Positions 1-8,804 of a stretch of 64,000 nucleotides of DNA are shown here, piece after piece. The stretch spans positions 558,001 through 622,000 of the forward strand of contig NZ_CP092483.1 in the NCBI RefSeq assembly GCF_022429625.1, read 5' to 3'. The translations under genes and the position numbers were made by a program. The notes under the pieces are model-generated. The model saw only the letters and a list, made by a program, of their open reading frames with translations. It had not been told where the DNA came from and made no database searches. Within the stretch, counting starts at the first letter, position 1; every line of letters starts with the position of its first letter. Source of the stretch: Devosia lacusdianchii (lineage in GTDB: Bacteria; Pseudomonadota; Alphaproteobacteria; Rhizobiales; Devosiaceae).

Positions 1-317
1 CGACACCGTTTGATTCGGGCATGGTCGAGCTCTGCCTTGCCCTCGCCAAGGTTCAGGAAGTCTCCTTGGGATCAGCGGGTTACGGCGGCCAAATGGTGTG
101 ACGACGGTAACCGATACGGTCGTCCGGGATCGAATTTTACATGCGTCGGGAGCATGGCTCCAATTCGAACAGCGGGACGTGCGCTTCTGGTCAGCCCTCT
201 AGTCAGGCGATACGCTTTGTTAACCAGCGAACCGCCGACGACCTGTTGTTGTCCCGACAAATAGGATGCCGTGATGTGTTATGTAGTTCGGCCCAAATCG
301 TCCGTTCCGGCGACCGC
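1..317. other. No gene recognised; upstream region of the ABC exporter
   Basis: Open frames here on both strands are arginine- and serine-rich and resemble nothing I know. The only structure I see is a short perfect dyad at 249-260, TTGTC-CC-GACAA, 58 bases before the exporter start, which could be an operator. No convincing -35/-10 pair is visible. Confidence 0.4.
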
Positions 318-2129
318 ATGACGGATCAGGTCGCCGCCGAAAAACCGGCTCTCGCCCGCCTCGGGTTGGCCCCCACGCTGCCGCTCAAGCGGTTGTCGCC
401 ACTACGGCGCCTCTGGCCCTTCCTCCTGCGCTACCGGCTGCGGCTGGTGTTGACGCTGCTGTTCCTCCTGGCCTCGGCGCTGGCGTCGCTCGCCATCCCC
501 TTCAACCTGGGCAGCCTCATCGATACCGGCTTCGTGGCGCAGGATATGAGCATGGTCAGCCGCTATGCCCTGATCATCGCCGCCTTCGGTCTGGTCGGCG
601 CGGTGACCAATGGGGCACGGCTCTATCTGGTCTCCTATGTGGGCGAACGCATGCTGGCCGATCTGCGGCTCGCCATGTTCAGCCACCTGCTGACCCTCGA
701 CACCGCCTTCTTCGACAAACAGCGCATGGGCGAATTGACGGCCCGGCTCAATGGCGACGTGGCGGCGGTGCGAGGCGCGATTTCTTCCACCGCGTCGACG
801 GCTCTGCGCTCGGTGGTGACCATAGTCGGCGCCTTCATCTTCATGCTGATCACCAGCCCGGTGCTGACCCTCGCCGTTGTCATTGCCGGTCCGCTGATGC
901 TGGTACCGATGCTGGCTTTGGCCCGTCGGCTCCGCAAGATGTCGCGCCGCAGCCAGGATGCGCTGGCCGACCTTTCGGCGCAGGCCAACGAGGTGCTGGG
1001 CGCCAACCGCACCATCAAGAGCTTCACCCGCGAGGGCGAGGAAGTGCGGCGCTACGGCCAGCGTGGCGACGAGAGCTTTGATTCCGAACTCAGCCGCCTG
1101 CGCACGCGGGCCTTCCTCGTCGGCCTGCTCATGCTGCTATCGAGCCTGGCCATGATCTTCGTCTTGTGGTGGGGCGCGCAGGCCGTGTTCTCGGGCGCCG
1201 CTACGACGGGCGAGCTGACCCAGTTCCTGATCTATGGCGTCATGGGCGCCGGCGCGGTGGCGAGCCTGGCCGATGTGGCCGGCACCCTGCAATCGGTCGC
1301 CGGCTCGACCGAGCGGCTGGTGGAAATCCTCGATACCGCGCCGGCCATCACATCGCCGGCGAGCCCCATCGCCCTGCCGGCGCCACCGCTCGGCACGGTC
1401 GAGTTCCGTAGGGTGAGCTTCCGCTATGGCGGCGAGGCGGGGGCGGCTACGCTCAGCGAGCTCAGCTTTGCTGTCGAGGCGGGCAGCACAACGGCGCTGG
1501 TCGGCGCATCCGGCGGCGGTAAGTCGACCATCTTCGCGCTGCTGCAGCGGCTCTATGATGTCGATGGTGGTTCGGTCCTCGTCGACGGGCTCGATATCCG
1601 CCAGGTCGATATCGGCAAATTGCGCCGCCGCATCGCCGTGGTCGAGCAGGACCCCACCATTTTCTCCGGTACGGTCGAGGACAATATCCGCTTCGGCCGA
1701 CCCGATGCGACGAGGCAGGAAGTGGTTGCGGCGGCGACGGCGGCACTGGTCGACGAGTTCGTTTCCGAGCTTCCCGACGGCTACGCAACCTTCGTCGGCG
1801 AGCGCGGCGTCACCCTCTCCGGTGGCCAGCGCCAGCGCCTCGCCATTGCGCGCGCGCTGCTCAAGGACGCGCCTATTCTCCTGCTCGACGAGGCCACCAG
1901 CGCCCTCGATGCCGGTAGTGAACAACTGGTGCAGACCGCGCTCAAGCGCCTGCAACGTGGCCGCACCACGCTGGTTATCGCCCACCGATTGGCCACCATT
2001 CGGGATGCTGACACAATTCTGGTCCTGGATAAGGGCCAGATCATCGATCGGGGTGTCCATGACGAGCTGATGGCTCGCGGCGGACGCTATGCAGAGCTGG
2101 GCCGCCTGCAGTTCCGGCGCGATGAATGA
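318..2129 (+). CDS. ABC exporter, fused permease and ATPase (MsbA/ABCB type)
   Basis: A 603-residue half-transporter. It has an N-terminal six-helix ABC type 1 membrane domain (about residues 30-320) and a C-terminal ATPase with Walker A GASGGGKST near residue 395, signature LSGGQ near 500, Walker B LLLDEATSALD near 520 and the H-loop histidine in VIAHRLAT near 553. Such dimers export lipids, peptides or drugs. ATG at 318 is chosen because the upstream in-frame extension is low-complexity and unlike the family. It precedes the exoP-like gene by 166 bases. Two roles are plausible: exporter (D protein) of the lasso peptide made 4 kb downstream, or an ExsA-like partner of the polysaccharide genes. 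The sequence alone does not decide. Confidence 0.85.
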   Translation: MTDQVAAEKPALARLGLAPTLPLKRLSPLRRLWPFLLRYRLRLVLTLLFLLASALASLAIPFNLGSLIDTGFVAQDMSMVSRYALIIAAFGLVGAVTNGARLYLVSYVGERMLADLRLAMFSHLLTLDTAFFDKQRMGELTARLNGDVAAVRGAISSTASTALRSVVTIVGAFIFMLITSPVLTLAVVIAGPLMLVPMLALARRLRKMSRRSQDALADLSAQANEVLGANRTIKSFTREGEEVRRYGQRGDESFDSELSRLRTRAFLVGLLMLLSSLAMIFVLWWGAQAVFSGAATTGELTQFLIYGVMGAGAVASLADVAGTLQSVAGSTERLVEILDTAPAITSPASPIALPAPPLGTVEFRRVSFRYGGEAGAATLSELSFAVEAGSTTALVGASGGGKSTIFALLQRLYDVDGGSVLVDGLDIRQVDIGKLRRRIAVVEQDPTIFSGTVEDNIRFGRPDATRQEVVAAATAALVDEFVSELPDGYATFVGERGVTLSGGQRQRLAIARALLKDAPILLLDEATSALDAGSEQLVQTALKRLQRGRTTLVIAHRLATIRDADTILVLDKGQIIDRGVHDELMARGGRYAELGRLQFRRDE

Positions 2130-2295
2130 GGGCATCACCATCCATGCACCTCATGCAGGCCTGTCCCGCTGCTGGCCGAATTGACGCCCGGTCGGTCGCC
2201 AAGTCGTATGGGCAAGAGCAGATATGTGCCGATGCCGGCCGGTCGCACCGCCTGAATAGAGGTGTGTCCGGATAGACCCAATTGGAGGTTCGACG

Positions 2296-4671
2296 TTGCA
2301 GGAACACAATCTAGCCGGTGATTGGCATCCCAATCGCCTACGCCAGGCCAATGGCGAACGCCTGTCGGCTGCGCCCCGCCCGTCGCTGGAAAGCGCCATC
2401 CCCTCCGACGCCCAGTTCATCAATATCGGCAAGATACTGACCGCCATGCGCCGGCAGGTCTTCGTGCTCGGCCTGGGCACCGCGATCGGTATTCTTCTCG
2501 GTCTGCTCTATCTCGGTCTCTCGCCGAAAAGCTATGTCGCCTTCAGCCAGATCCTGATCGACGCCAATGCGGGCCAGGTGGTTGCCGACGAGGACAATCC
2601 CCTGTCGATGGCGGCCGGCGAGACGGATCTGTTCAACCAGATGGAGGTCTTGCGCTCCACCCGGCTCGCCAATGATGTGGCGGCCATGGAAAACCTGGCT
2701 ACCGATGCCGCCTTCCTCAATCCGCCGCCATCCTTCACCGGACGGCTCGTCGATTTGGCTAAGCAGGGCCTGGGCATGGTCACCGGTCGTCCGCCGGAGC
2801 CCGACAAGCTCTATGACGAGCTTCCACCTGAAATCGTGGCTGGCTTGCTGCGCCGCAATGTGATCATCGAGCGCGTCGGCCGCAGCTTCGTGCTCAATCT
2901 GGGTTTCCGCTCGCCCGATCGCGAACTGGCCTATCGTATTGCCCGCGCTTACGCGAACGCCCTGGTGCAGGACAAGCTCAACACCAATCTCGACGCTTCG
3001 CGGACTGCCGCCGACTGGCTGCAGCAGCGCTTGGCCGAACTCAGTGTCAGTCAGCAGCAGGCGACCGAGGCCATCGGCGCCTTCCGCCAGAAGACCGGAT
3101 TGTCGCTGGAGGACGACACCACCGTCGTCAATCATCGCGTCGAATCGCTGACCCAGCAACTGGTGTTGGCACAGTCGGAGACCGCGCAGATACGCGCCCA
3201 GTCGGCCCAGCTCGAAGCCCTCATCGCGCTGGGGCCAGAGCAGGCCGCCGGCCGTGCATCTGTGCTGGCTGGCGATGGCGTCGATCTGGATAATGTGACC
3301 GAGCTGCGTACGCGCCGCGAGGCCATCCTGCGCCGCATTGCCGAGGTCACCCAGTCGTTTGGCGCCGAGCATCCGCAGGTTGCTGCGCTCCGGGGTGAAC
3401 TGACCGCGGTCGCCAACGAGATTTTCGTCCAGCTGCAGGCCCTGCAGGAATATTACCGCAACCAGGTCGGCATCGCCGAGCGCCGCGAGGCGGAGTTGCG
3501 GGCCAGCGTCGAGGCCGAGAGCTCGCGCACCACGTCGCTCAACAATGACCGCGCCCAGCTCAATGAGCTGCAGCAGCGCTCGCAGGCGCTGACCGTTCTC
3601 TATAATTCGTTCTTGTCGCGTTATGAGGAACTGGTGCAACGCCAGTCGTTCCCGATCCCGACCGCCCGCATCATCAGCGAGGCCGAAATGCCAGGCGGAG
3701 CGGCCTCGCCCAATACCGTCTTCACCATGATCGGCGCGACCATGGGCGGCCTGTTCTTTGGTGTGCTCTTCGCCTTCCTCAACGAGACGCGCGAGCGCTC
3801 TTTCCGCATCGGCGATCAGATCACCAAGGAGCTGGGTCTGCGCTTCATCGGCTATCTGCCCTTGCTGAGCAAGCGTGGCGGCCGCACCAGGCAGGGCAAG
3901 GCCAAGGACGAGCGGGCCGATATCGCGCTGCACAATACCATCCGCAAGCTGATCATCTCGCAAACCGCGTCGGCGCCCTCGACGGCGTTCACCGAAACTT
4001 TGCGATCGACGCGTTTGGCGATCGATGCCAATGGCGCCAAGAATGTCTGCCAGGTCGTGGGTGTGGTCTCGGCTCTCCCCAATGAGGGCAAGACCCTGGT
4101 CTCGGTGACCTTTGCCGAAATGCTCGCCAGTTCCGGCGCCAAGGTCCTGCTGCTCGATGCCGATTTCCGCCACCGTGGGGCCAGCAAGCTTGCCGCTCCC
4201 AACGCCACCAATGGGCTGTTGCAGGTCTCGGCCGGACTGCCTTGGCGACAGGCCATCCACAAGGACGAAGCCACGGGGCTTTCGGTGCTTCCTACTGTTT
4301 CGGGTGCCTCGACCGAACATACCCGCGACTTCCTCGGTTCGGCCGCCATGGCGCAATTGCTCGGTCAACTGCGCAAGGAGTTCGATTACGTCATCATCGA
4401 TCTGCCCCCGCTCGGCCCTGTGGTCGATGCGCTGGTCATCATGCCGTGGACAGATTCATTCGTCTTCGTGGTGAACTGGGGTAAGACTCCGCGCCGCCTC
4501 ATCCGCTCCATCCTCGAAAAGGAACCGGTGCTGGCCTCGCATATCCAGGGCGTCGTGCTGAACAAGGTCGATTTCGCCGACCTGCCGAACTTCAGCGAAC
4601 CCGGCGGCTCCGAGCGCTTCATGGGCACCTATGCCGGCTCCTACCAGATTCCGATCAAGAAAGTGGGCTGA
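2296..4671 (+). CDS. Exopolysaccharide co-polymerase with cytoplasmic kinase-like domain (ExoP/GumC/Wzc type)
   Basis: A 791-residue inner-membrane protein controlling chain length and export of a Wzy-made polysaccharide. Membrane helices lie near residues 54-76 and 474-498 and flank a long periplasmic Wzz/coiled-coil region. The cytoplasmic BY-kinase/MinD-like domain has Walker A in ALPNEGKT (about 594-601), Walker A' LLDADFR (about 620) and Walker B VIIDLPPL (about 698). The tail has only two tyrosines (YAGSY) rather than a long cluster, so autophosphorylation may be limited. The start is TTG at 2296, supported by GGAGG at 2284-2288. It is the first of the exo-like genes and is separated from the exoF-like gene by the lasso cluster, which looks inserted between them. 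Confidence 0.9.
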   Translation: MQEHNLAGDWHPNRLRQANGERLSAAPRPSLESAIPSDAQFINIGKILTAMRRQVFVLGLGTAIGILLGLLYLGLSPKSYVAFSQILIDANAGQVVADEDNPLSMAAGETDLFNQMEVLRSTRLANDVAAMENLATDAAFLNPPPSFTGRLVDLAKQGLGMVTGRPPEPDKLYDELPPEIVAGLLRRNVIIERVGRSFVLNLGFRSPDRELAYRIARAYANALVQDKLNTNLDASRTAADWLQQRLAELSVSQQQATEAIGAFRQKTGLSLEDDTTVVNHRVESLTQQLVLAQSETAQIRAQSAQLEALIALGPEQAAGRASVLAGDGVDLDNVTELRTRREAILRRIAEVTQSFGAEHPQVAALRGELTAVANEIFVQLQALQEYYRNQVGIAERREAELRASVEAESSRTTSLNNDRAQLNELQQRSQALTVLYNSFLSRYEELVQRQSFPIPTARIISEAEMPGGAASPNTVFTMIGATMGGLFFGVLFAFLNETRERSFRIGDQITKELGLRFIGYLPLLSKRGGRTRQGKAKDERADIALHNTIRKLIISQTASAPSTAFTETLRSTRLAIDANGAKNVCQVVGVVSALPNEGKTLVSVTFAEMLASSGAKVLLLDADFRHRGASKLAAPNATNGLLQVSAGLPWRQAIHKDEATGLSVLPTVSGASTEHTRDFLGSAAMAQLLGQLRKEFDYVIIDLPPLGPVVDALVIMPWTDSFVFVVNWGKTPRRLIRSILEKEPVLASHIQGVVLNKVDFADLPNFSEPGGSERFMGTYAGSYQIPIKKVG

Positions 4672-4686
4672 CCTTCGGGCAGTCCG

Positions 4687-5775
4687 CTAATCCTTGGCCG
4701 CCGGCCCCGGCCGCTCGAACAGGCGCAGCGCCGCCTCCGAGGCGAGCGCCCGGGCGGCTTCCCCGGCATAGTTCAGGGGACGCCTCTGGCACAGGTGCCA
4801 GAGAACCTCACGACGCTTGGGCCAGACGAGGGCAGGGTCGTCCGGCGTTAGCGCCATTCGCACCAGATCGGGCCCCGAAACATCGGGCAGCATGGCCTCG
4901 ACCTCGTCCGCGACGTCGTATTTCGCCCCGAAGGTCGCCGATACGATGCGCAGGGCGAATAGCGCCGTCCCGCGCAGGTTCTGCCGGGTGGCCAGGGTTA
5001 AGAATGTGTTAAGCTGCTGTGGAGCATCAGCCTTGACGCAGGCGTATAGGTCGCAGACATGCGCACCCACAGATTCCCGGTTGAACAGCCCCTTGACGAT
5101 GCTGATCGCCGACAGCACCGGAACATCCTCGCGCGCCAGATGCGGCAATTGCCGGCCCAGGACGCTCGTATGATCGGGATTGGCAAGGTAACTTTTCGTG
5201 CTCCGCGGCGCCGGTGAGCCCGGTTGCTGAATCCGGTAATGGAGGTCCACTGTTACCGCTGGTGGTCCAGCCTTGCTCAGGTGCTGCTCCCCCAGGAACA
5301 TGCGCCACCACAGCGACGACGATGTCGTGTTGTACCCGAGCGAAGACAGAATGGTGTATATTTTATGATAATTCTCGCCACTTGCAAGAATATCTACATC
5401 AGAGCATGGTCTTGAGAAGAAATCATCATATATAGATTTTTGCTGAATTGGTCCTTTTATGAATATAAATTCGATATTGTGTTTCGATATCGCTTCCCAA
5501 AGTGTCGCAGATTCGCGCATAAGCGCTGAATTCATCTGGACCGTGCGCAGTTTGTATTCTGACACATAGCCAATCTGCGTTTGATCCATCACGGCTGCAA
5601 GGGGCGCCGCCAGCGAGAGCAGGAGCTTGTTTCGCACCGCGATCTGCATGGCCGCAGTGACAATGGCCGGGTCGGACCGGGTCGGCGACGACATCGCGCC
5701 GGACACAAATCGGCCACGGAGCGCCGCCAGCACTAGGTCGAGCTCGGGAGTGAAATTCATACCACTCTTCTCCAT
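4687..5775 (-). CDS. Nucleotidyltransferase-family protein of lasso-peptide type (PF14907-like)
   Basis: A 362-residue protein with the signature of the uncharacterised nucleotidyltransferase family: IKGPIQQ at 106-112, then SRPCSDVDIL at 121-130, whose two aspartates would bind metal. Family members often sit in lasso-peptide clusters that also carry an HPr-kinase-like enzyme, where they are thought to modify the phosphorylated product; that role is inference here. The gene is divergent from the precursor gene across 209 bases. The start could be ATG at 5775 or at 5760; the latter has GGAG about 9 bases upstream. The stretch 5341-5520, the N-terminal third, is only about 36% GC by my count, far below its neighbours, suggesting foreign origin. 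Confidence 0.75.
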   Translation of the reverse strand: MEKSGMNFTPELDLVLAALRGRFVSGAMSSPTRSDPAIVTAAMQIAVRNKLLLSLAAPLAAVMDQTQIGYVSEYKLRTVQMNSALMRESATLWEAISKHNIEFIFIKGPIQQKSIYDDFFSRPCSDVDILASGENYHKIYTILSSLGYNTTSSSLWWRMFLGEQHLSKAGPPAVTVDLHYRIQQPGSPAPRSTKSYLANPDHTSVLGRQLPHLAREDVPVLSAISIVKGLFNRESVGAHVCDLYACVKADAPQQLNTFLTLATRQNLRGTALFALRIVSATFGAKYDVADEVEAMLPDVSGPDLVRMALTPDDPALVWPKRREVLWHLCQRRPLNYAGEAARALASEAALRLFERPGPAAKD

Positions 5776-5984
5776 CCATCCGGGTTAGCCCAAGGACGTG
5801 TCCTAGAAGAATGTCAATACACGTTTTCAGCGCGAGAGATTTGGGAGCAGATGAACAAGAGTTGCTGCCCTCAAACAGCGGCAGCCTTCCTTGACATGAA
5901 CTTTGGGGGATGGGCAGATTTTGCAATGTGAGGGCTTGTGTTGCTCTCACGTTGATCGATCACACAATTACAATGGAGCTGAAT
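5776..5984. promoter_or_regulatory. Divergent promoter region between nucleotidyltransferase and lasso precursor
   Basis: A perfect -35 box TTGACA lies at 5891-5896 on the plus strand, with only weak -10 candidates (around 5914-5920). A second TTGACA faces the other way at 5817-5812. A dyad ACGTGT (5796-5801) and ACACGT (5819-5824), 17 bases apart, overlaps the minus-strand -35 and could bind a regulator. GGAG at 5975-5978 is the ribosome site of the precursor gene. Function is inferred from position. Confidence 0.45.
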
Positions 5985-6128
5985 ATGAAGAAGAAATCGA
6001 CGTATACTGCCCCTCGGCTGGTTCGCCACGGCTCGGTCGAAACCCTCACCCAGGGTTCCTCCACCGGTTCGTTCCTCGACGCGACGTTCCCGGTTGGAAC
6101 GCCTTTCGGCGACCTGACCTTCTCGTAA
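5985..6128 (+). CDS. Lasso peptide precursor (A)
   Basis: A 47-residue precursor. The leader (residues 1-23) carries the lasso leader pattern YxxPxLxxxG (YTAPRLVRHG at 7-16) and Thr22 at the -2 position before the cut. The predicted core is residues 24-47. Its first nine residues, GSSTGSFLD, would form a macrolactam between Gly1 and Asp9; the tail is 15 residues and ends DLTFS. The C-terminal serine is the residue phosphorylated in paeninodin-type lasso peptides and fits the kinase encoded at 8791. The start is ATG at 5985 with GGAG six bases upstream; an in-frame extension to 5910 has no ribosome site. B1, B2, C and kinase genes follow on the same strand. No isopeptidase or TonB receptor gene accompanies it. 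Confidence 0.93.
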   Translation: MKKKSTYTAPRLVRHGSVETLTQGSSTGSFLDATFPVGTPFGDLTFS

Positions 6129-6194
6129 GTGACGACAACGTTCGCTGTCGAACGTCTCACGGCGCCCGGCAGCGAACTCTCCTGATATGGAGGC

Positions 6195-6509
6195 ATGATG
6201 ACACTCCAGATGCAGCCGGCGGATATGCCGACCTACCGGGCCGTTTCCGACGATACGGTGATGGCCACCAGCCTGGGTGACGGCACCGCGCTACTCGACC
6301 TGCGCAGCAACCAGTATTTCAGCCTCGCCGAAGTCGGCGCCGTGGTCTGGCAGTCCTTGCAGACCCCGCGCACGCTGGATCAGATCGTCGACGACGTTCT
6401 TGAGATCTATGAGGTCGAGCGCGCCGATTGCGCCAGGGATGTCGATACCCTGTTGCATGAGCTGGTGGGGGCCGACCTTGTCGAAGTCACGCCTGCACCC
6501 GGCCCGTAA
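6195..6509 (+). CDS. Lasso peptide B1, PqqD-like leader-binding protein
   Basis: A protein of about 104 residues with the PqqD/RRE fold pattern: a strand region around LLDLRSNQYFSLAEVGAVVW, then an acidic helical half (TLDQIVDDVLEIYEV) and a C-terminal helix. In split lasso systems B1 binds the precursor leader and hands it to the B2 protease and C cyclase. GGAGG at 6189-6193 sits before two adjacent ATGs (6195, 6198), and ATG 6210 is also possible; 6198 has the better spacing. The end overlaps the likely start of B2. Confidence 0.9.
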   Translation: MMTLQMQPADMPTYRAVSDDTVMATSLGDGTALLDLRSNQYFSLAEVGAVVWQSLQTPRTLDQIVDDVLEIYEVERADCARDVDTLLHELVGADLVEVTPAPGP

Positions 6510-6930
6510 GCTTATCGCCCTCGGCCCGTCAGGCCCGGCGCTTCTGGCCGAGGCGGTCATCACCCTCATCCGCATACGTCTTGGGCTCACATTTTCCTCG
6601 CTGACCCGTGTTCAGGCCGGGTTCCTGCCGGCCGCGACGCTGACCAGGCATCTGCCACCCGATGCCCTGGAGCAGATCGCCTGGTCCACCCGCAACATGG
6701 CTCGCCTGGTGCCGGGCGCCAGTTGCCTGACCCAGGGCCTGGCGCTACAAGCGCTACTACATCGCCGCAGCGTCGCCTCCGAACTGAAGCTCGGCGTCAG
6801 GCGGGATGGCCCTGATGGCCTCGCCGCTCATGCCTGGGTCGTGGTGGATGGCAGGGTCGTTATTGGCGGTGCAGTCCGCGATCTGGCACCCTTTGCACCG
6901 ATCGCCGGTTTCGGCAGCGGGCAAAAATGA
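6478..6930 (+). CDS. Lasso peptide B2, transglutaminase-like leader protease
   Basis: A protein of about 150 residues of the lasso B2 family. The cysteine in GASCLTQGLA, the histidine in AAHAWV and the aspartate in VVDGRVV make the Cys-His-Asp protease set that removes the leader. A hydrophobic N-terminal region (ALLAEAVITLIRIRLGL) is typical. No good ATG fits: TTG at 6478, preceded by GGTGGGGG, gives a family-length protein overlapping B1 by 32 bases; ATG 6457 is the alternative. The stop overlaps the next start as ATGA, so translation is probably coupled to C. Confidence 0.88.
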   Translation: MSKSRLHPARKLIALGPSGPALLAEAVITLIRIRLGLTFSSLTRVQAGFLPAATLTRHLPPDALEQIAWSTRNMARLVPGASCLTQGLALQALLHRRSVASELKLGVRRDGPDGLAAHAWVVVDGRVVIGGAVRDLAPFAPIAGFGSGQK

Positions 6931-8804
6931 GCGGAATAGCGGGCGCGATCCTCGCCGATCGCGAGCGCTCGGTTCCATCAGATATCGCTGCCCGCCAGGC
7001 GCGCGCCATCCGGCCGCGCGGCCCAGATGGCGAGGCGCATTGGTCCGATGGACACGTCTATCTCTGCCACGCGCATCGCGACACCACCGGCTTTCACGAA
7101 AGCAATCTGGATCAGGCCGACGTGCCCACGGCGATCGTCGCCGATATCCGTCTTGATAACCGCGCCGAACTGGCGCGAGAGCTCCACATCGACGGGTTGG
7201 CGACGACCTCCGACGCCGCGCTTGTACTGGCGGCCTACCAGCGTTGGGGCGAGGACTGCTGCTCCTATCTCTGCGGCGATTTCGCCTTTGCCATCTGGGA
7301 TAAGGCCAACCAGACGCTGTTCTGTGCGCGCGACCAGATGGGGGTCAAGCCGCTCTTCTATGCCAACGGGGCCAACGGGTTTTTGTTTGCCTCCGAACTT
7401 TCAGGCGTGGTTTCTCCCGGCGGAGAAATCGAGGAGACGCGGCTAGCCGGTTTCCTTATCGGCTTTGGCGTCGAGCAGGAGCTGACGGCCTATCGCGGCG
7501 CAAACCGCCTGCCTCCCGGCCACAGCCTTACCCTGCGCGATGGTCGGCTTGCCATCAGGCGTTATTGGTCGCTGGCCGATGCCGCCGAGCCGCATGAGGG
7601 GCCGGCCGTCGAGATATTCCGGGAGCGTTTCGGCGAAGCGGTGGCGACGCGGCTGCGGGGCACGGAGGCGCTCGGCGCCATGCTCAGTGGCGGGCTCGAT
7701 TCGTCCTCGATCGTAGCCGTCGCCGCCCGCCAGCTCGCCGGCGGTCCGGACCAGCCGCTCCGGACCTATTCCTTCGATTACAAGGACAATCCGCACCTCG
7801 ACGAGCGGCAATATGTCGAGGCGGTGCTCGATGCCTATGCCCTGCACCCAACCTTCGTCAGCTTCGACGACCTGGCGCCACTGCGAGGGCTCGACCAGCT
7901 CGCGGACGGGCAAAGCGATCTGCTCTTTGCGCCAGGCCTACCCAAGATGGCGCGCCTCTTCGCTGCCGCCCGCCAGGTCGGCACCCGGGTTTTGCTCGAT
8001 GGTCACGGTGGCGACGAGGTGGTTTCGCACGGTTTTGGCCGGCTTTCCGAACTGGCAGCGGGCGGGGACTGGTTCGGCCTCTATCGCGAACTCAAGGGCG
8101 CGGCCCAACTGTTCGGCGAGAGCCCGAACCGCCTGTTTCTTCGGTATTTTGCCCGTTATGGCCCCGGCAGGCGGTTGCAGAGAGTGATGCTCCGCATGGG
8201 AGCGGGGGCTTCGGGCCCCCCGACTTCGACGGCCTTGGCATTCCTCGATCCGGCCTTCGCTGCCCGCACCGAAGCTGGCGACCGACACGACGCTTGGCAG
8301 CAGCGTCTGCGGCAGGCGCAGGCCAGTGAGCGCGCGCTCCATGCCTGGAATGTCTCGATGCCGCAAGTCGGCGAATCCTTCGAGGCCCTCGATCGCGCCG
8401 CCATGGCCGCCGGCGTGGAGCTGCGCTTCCCCTTCTATGACCGGCGCGTCGTGAGTTTTGTCCTCGGCGTGCCCGCGAGCGAAATCCTGCAGAATGGCTG
8501 GACGCGCAGCTTGTTGCGCCGCGCCATGCAGGACGTGCTGCCGGCCAAGGTGCAGTGGCGGCGCGACAAGATCGACTTCGGCCCGGAAATGCGATTGGGC
8601 CTGATCAAGCACCATGCCGGCATTCTCGCCGATCTCACGCGTGGCGACAGCCCCATTGCCGCCTATGTCGATACCATCAGGCTGCGCGCGGCCATCGACC
8701 GGCTGATCGCCCAGCCCATGGCGCTCGAAGCCGGTGAGCTCTTCATCATCTGGCGCTGCGTCTTCCTGTCCCTCTGGCTTCGGAGCCGCCATGCCGCCCA
8801 ATAG
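6927..8804 (+). CDS. Lasso peptide C, asparagine-synthetase-like macrolactam cyclase
   Basis: A 625-residue homologue of AsnB. The N-terminal glutaminase-like domain (to about 210) is followed by an ATP-pyrophosphatase domain with PP-loop SGGLDSSS near residue 254. In lasso pathways this enzyme adenylates the Asp/Glu side chain and closes the ring with the core N-terminus. It begins MSGIAGA: the catalytic Cys2 of glutamine-dependent AsnB is serine here, so it should not release ammonia from glutamine, which fits a cyclase rather than an asparagine maker. It overlaps B2 by 4 bases and the kinase gene by 14, all in one operon. Confidence 0.92.
   Translation: MSGIAGAILADRERSVPSDIAARQARAIRPRGPDGEAHWSDGHVYLCHAHRDTTGFHESNLDQADVPTAIVADIRLDNRAELARELHIDGLATTSDAALVLAAYQRWGEDCCSYLCGDFAFAIWDKANQTLFCARDQMGVKPLFYANGANGFLFASELSGVVSPGGEIEETRLAGFLIGFGVEQELTAYRGANRLPPGHSLTLRDGRLAIRRYWSLADAAEPHEGPAVEIFRERFGEAVATRLRGTEALGAMLSGGLDSSSIVAVAARQLAGGPDQPLRTYSFDYKDNPHLDERQYVEAVLDAYALHPTFVSFDDLAPLRGLDQLADGQSDLLFAPGLPKMARLFAAARQVGTRVLLDGHGGDEVVSHGFGRLSELAAGGDWFGLYRELKGAAQLFGESPNRLFLRYFARYGPGRRLQRVMLRMGAGASGPPTSTALAFLDPAFAARTEAGDRHDAWQQRLRQAQASERALHAWNVSMPQVGESFEALDRAAMAAGVELRFPFYDRRVVSFVLGVPASEILQNGWTRSLLRRAMQDVLPAKVQWRRDKIDFGPEMRLGLIKHHAGILADLTRGDSPIAAYVDTIRLRAAIDRLIAQPMALEAGELFIIWRCVFLSLWLRSRHAAQ

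Noticed and set aside
318..2129. Firm naming of the ABC exporter as the lasso peptide transporter (McjD/D protein)
   Set aside because: It is separated from the lasso operon by the exoP-like gene, and exo clusters of rhizobia carry their own MsbA-like exporter; evidence is insufficient either way.
2338..4368. Very long open frame antisense to the exoP-like gene (and a similar one at 1137-2141 antisense to the ABC exporter)
   Set aside because: High GC makes antisense frames long. Composition is low-complexity, no domain is recognisable, and the plus-strand genes have full motifs.
5910..5984. N-terminal extension of the lasso precursor
   Set aside because: ATG 5985 has GGAG at ideal distance and gives a normal leader; the extension lies over promoter-like sequence and has no ribosome site.
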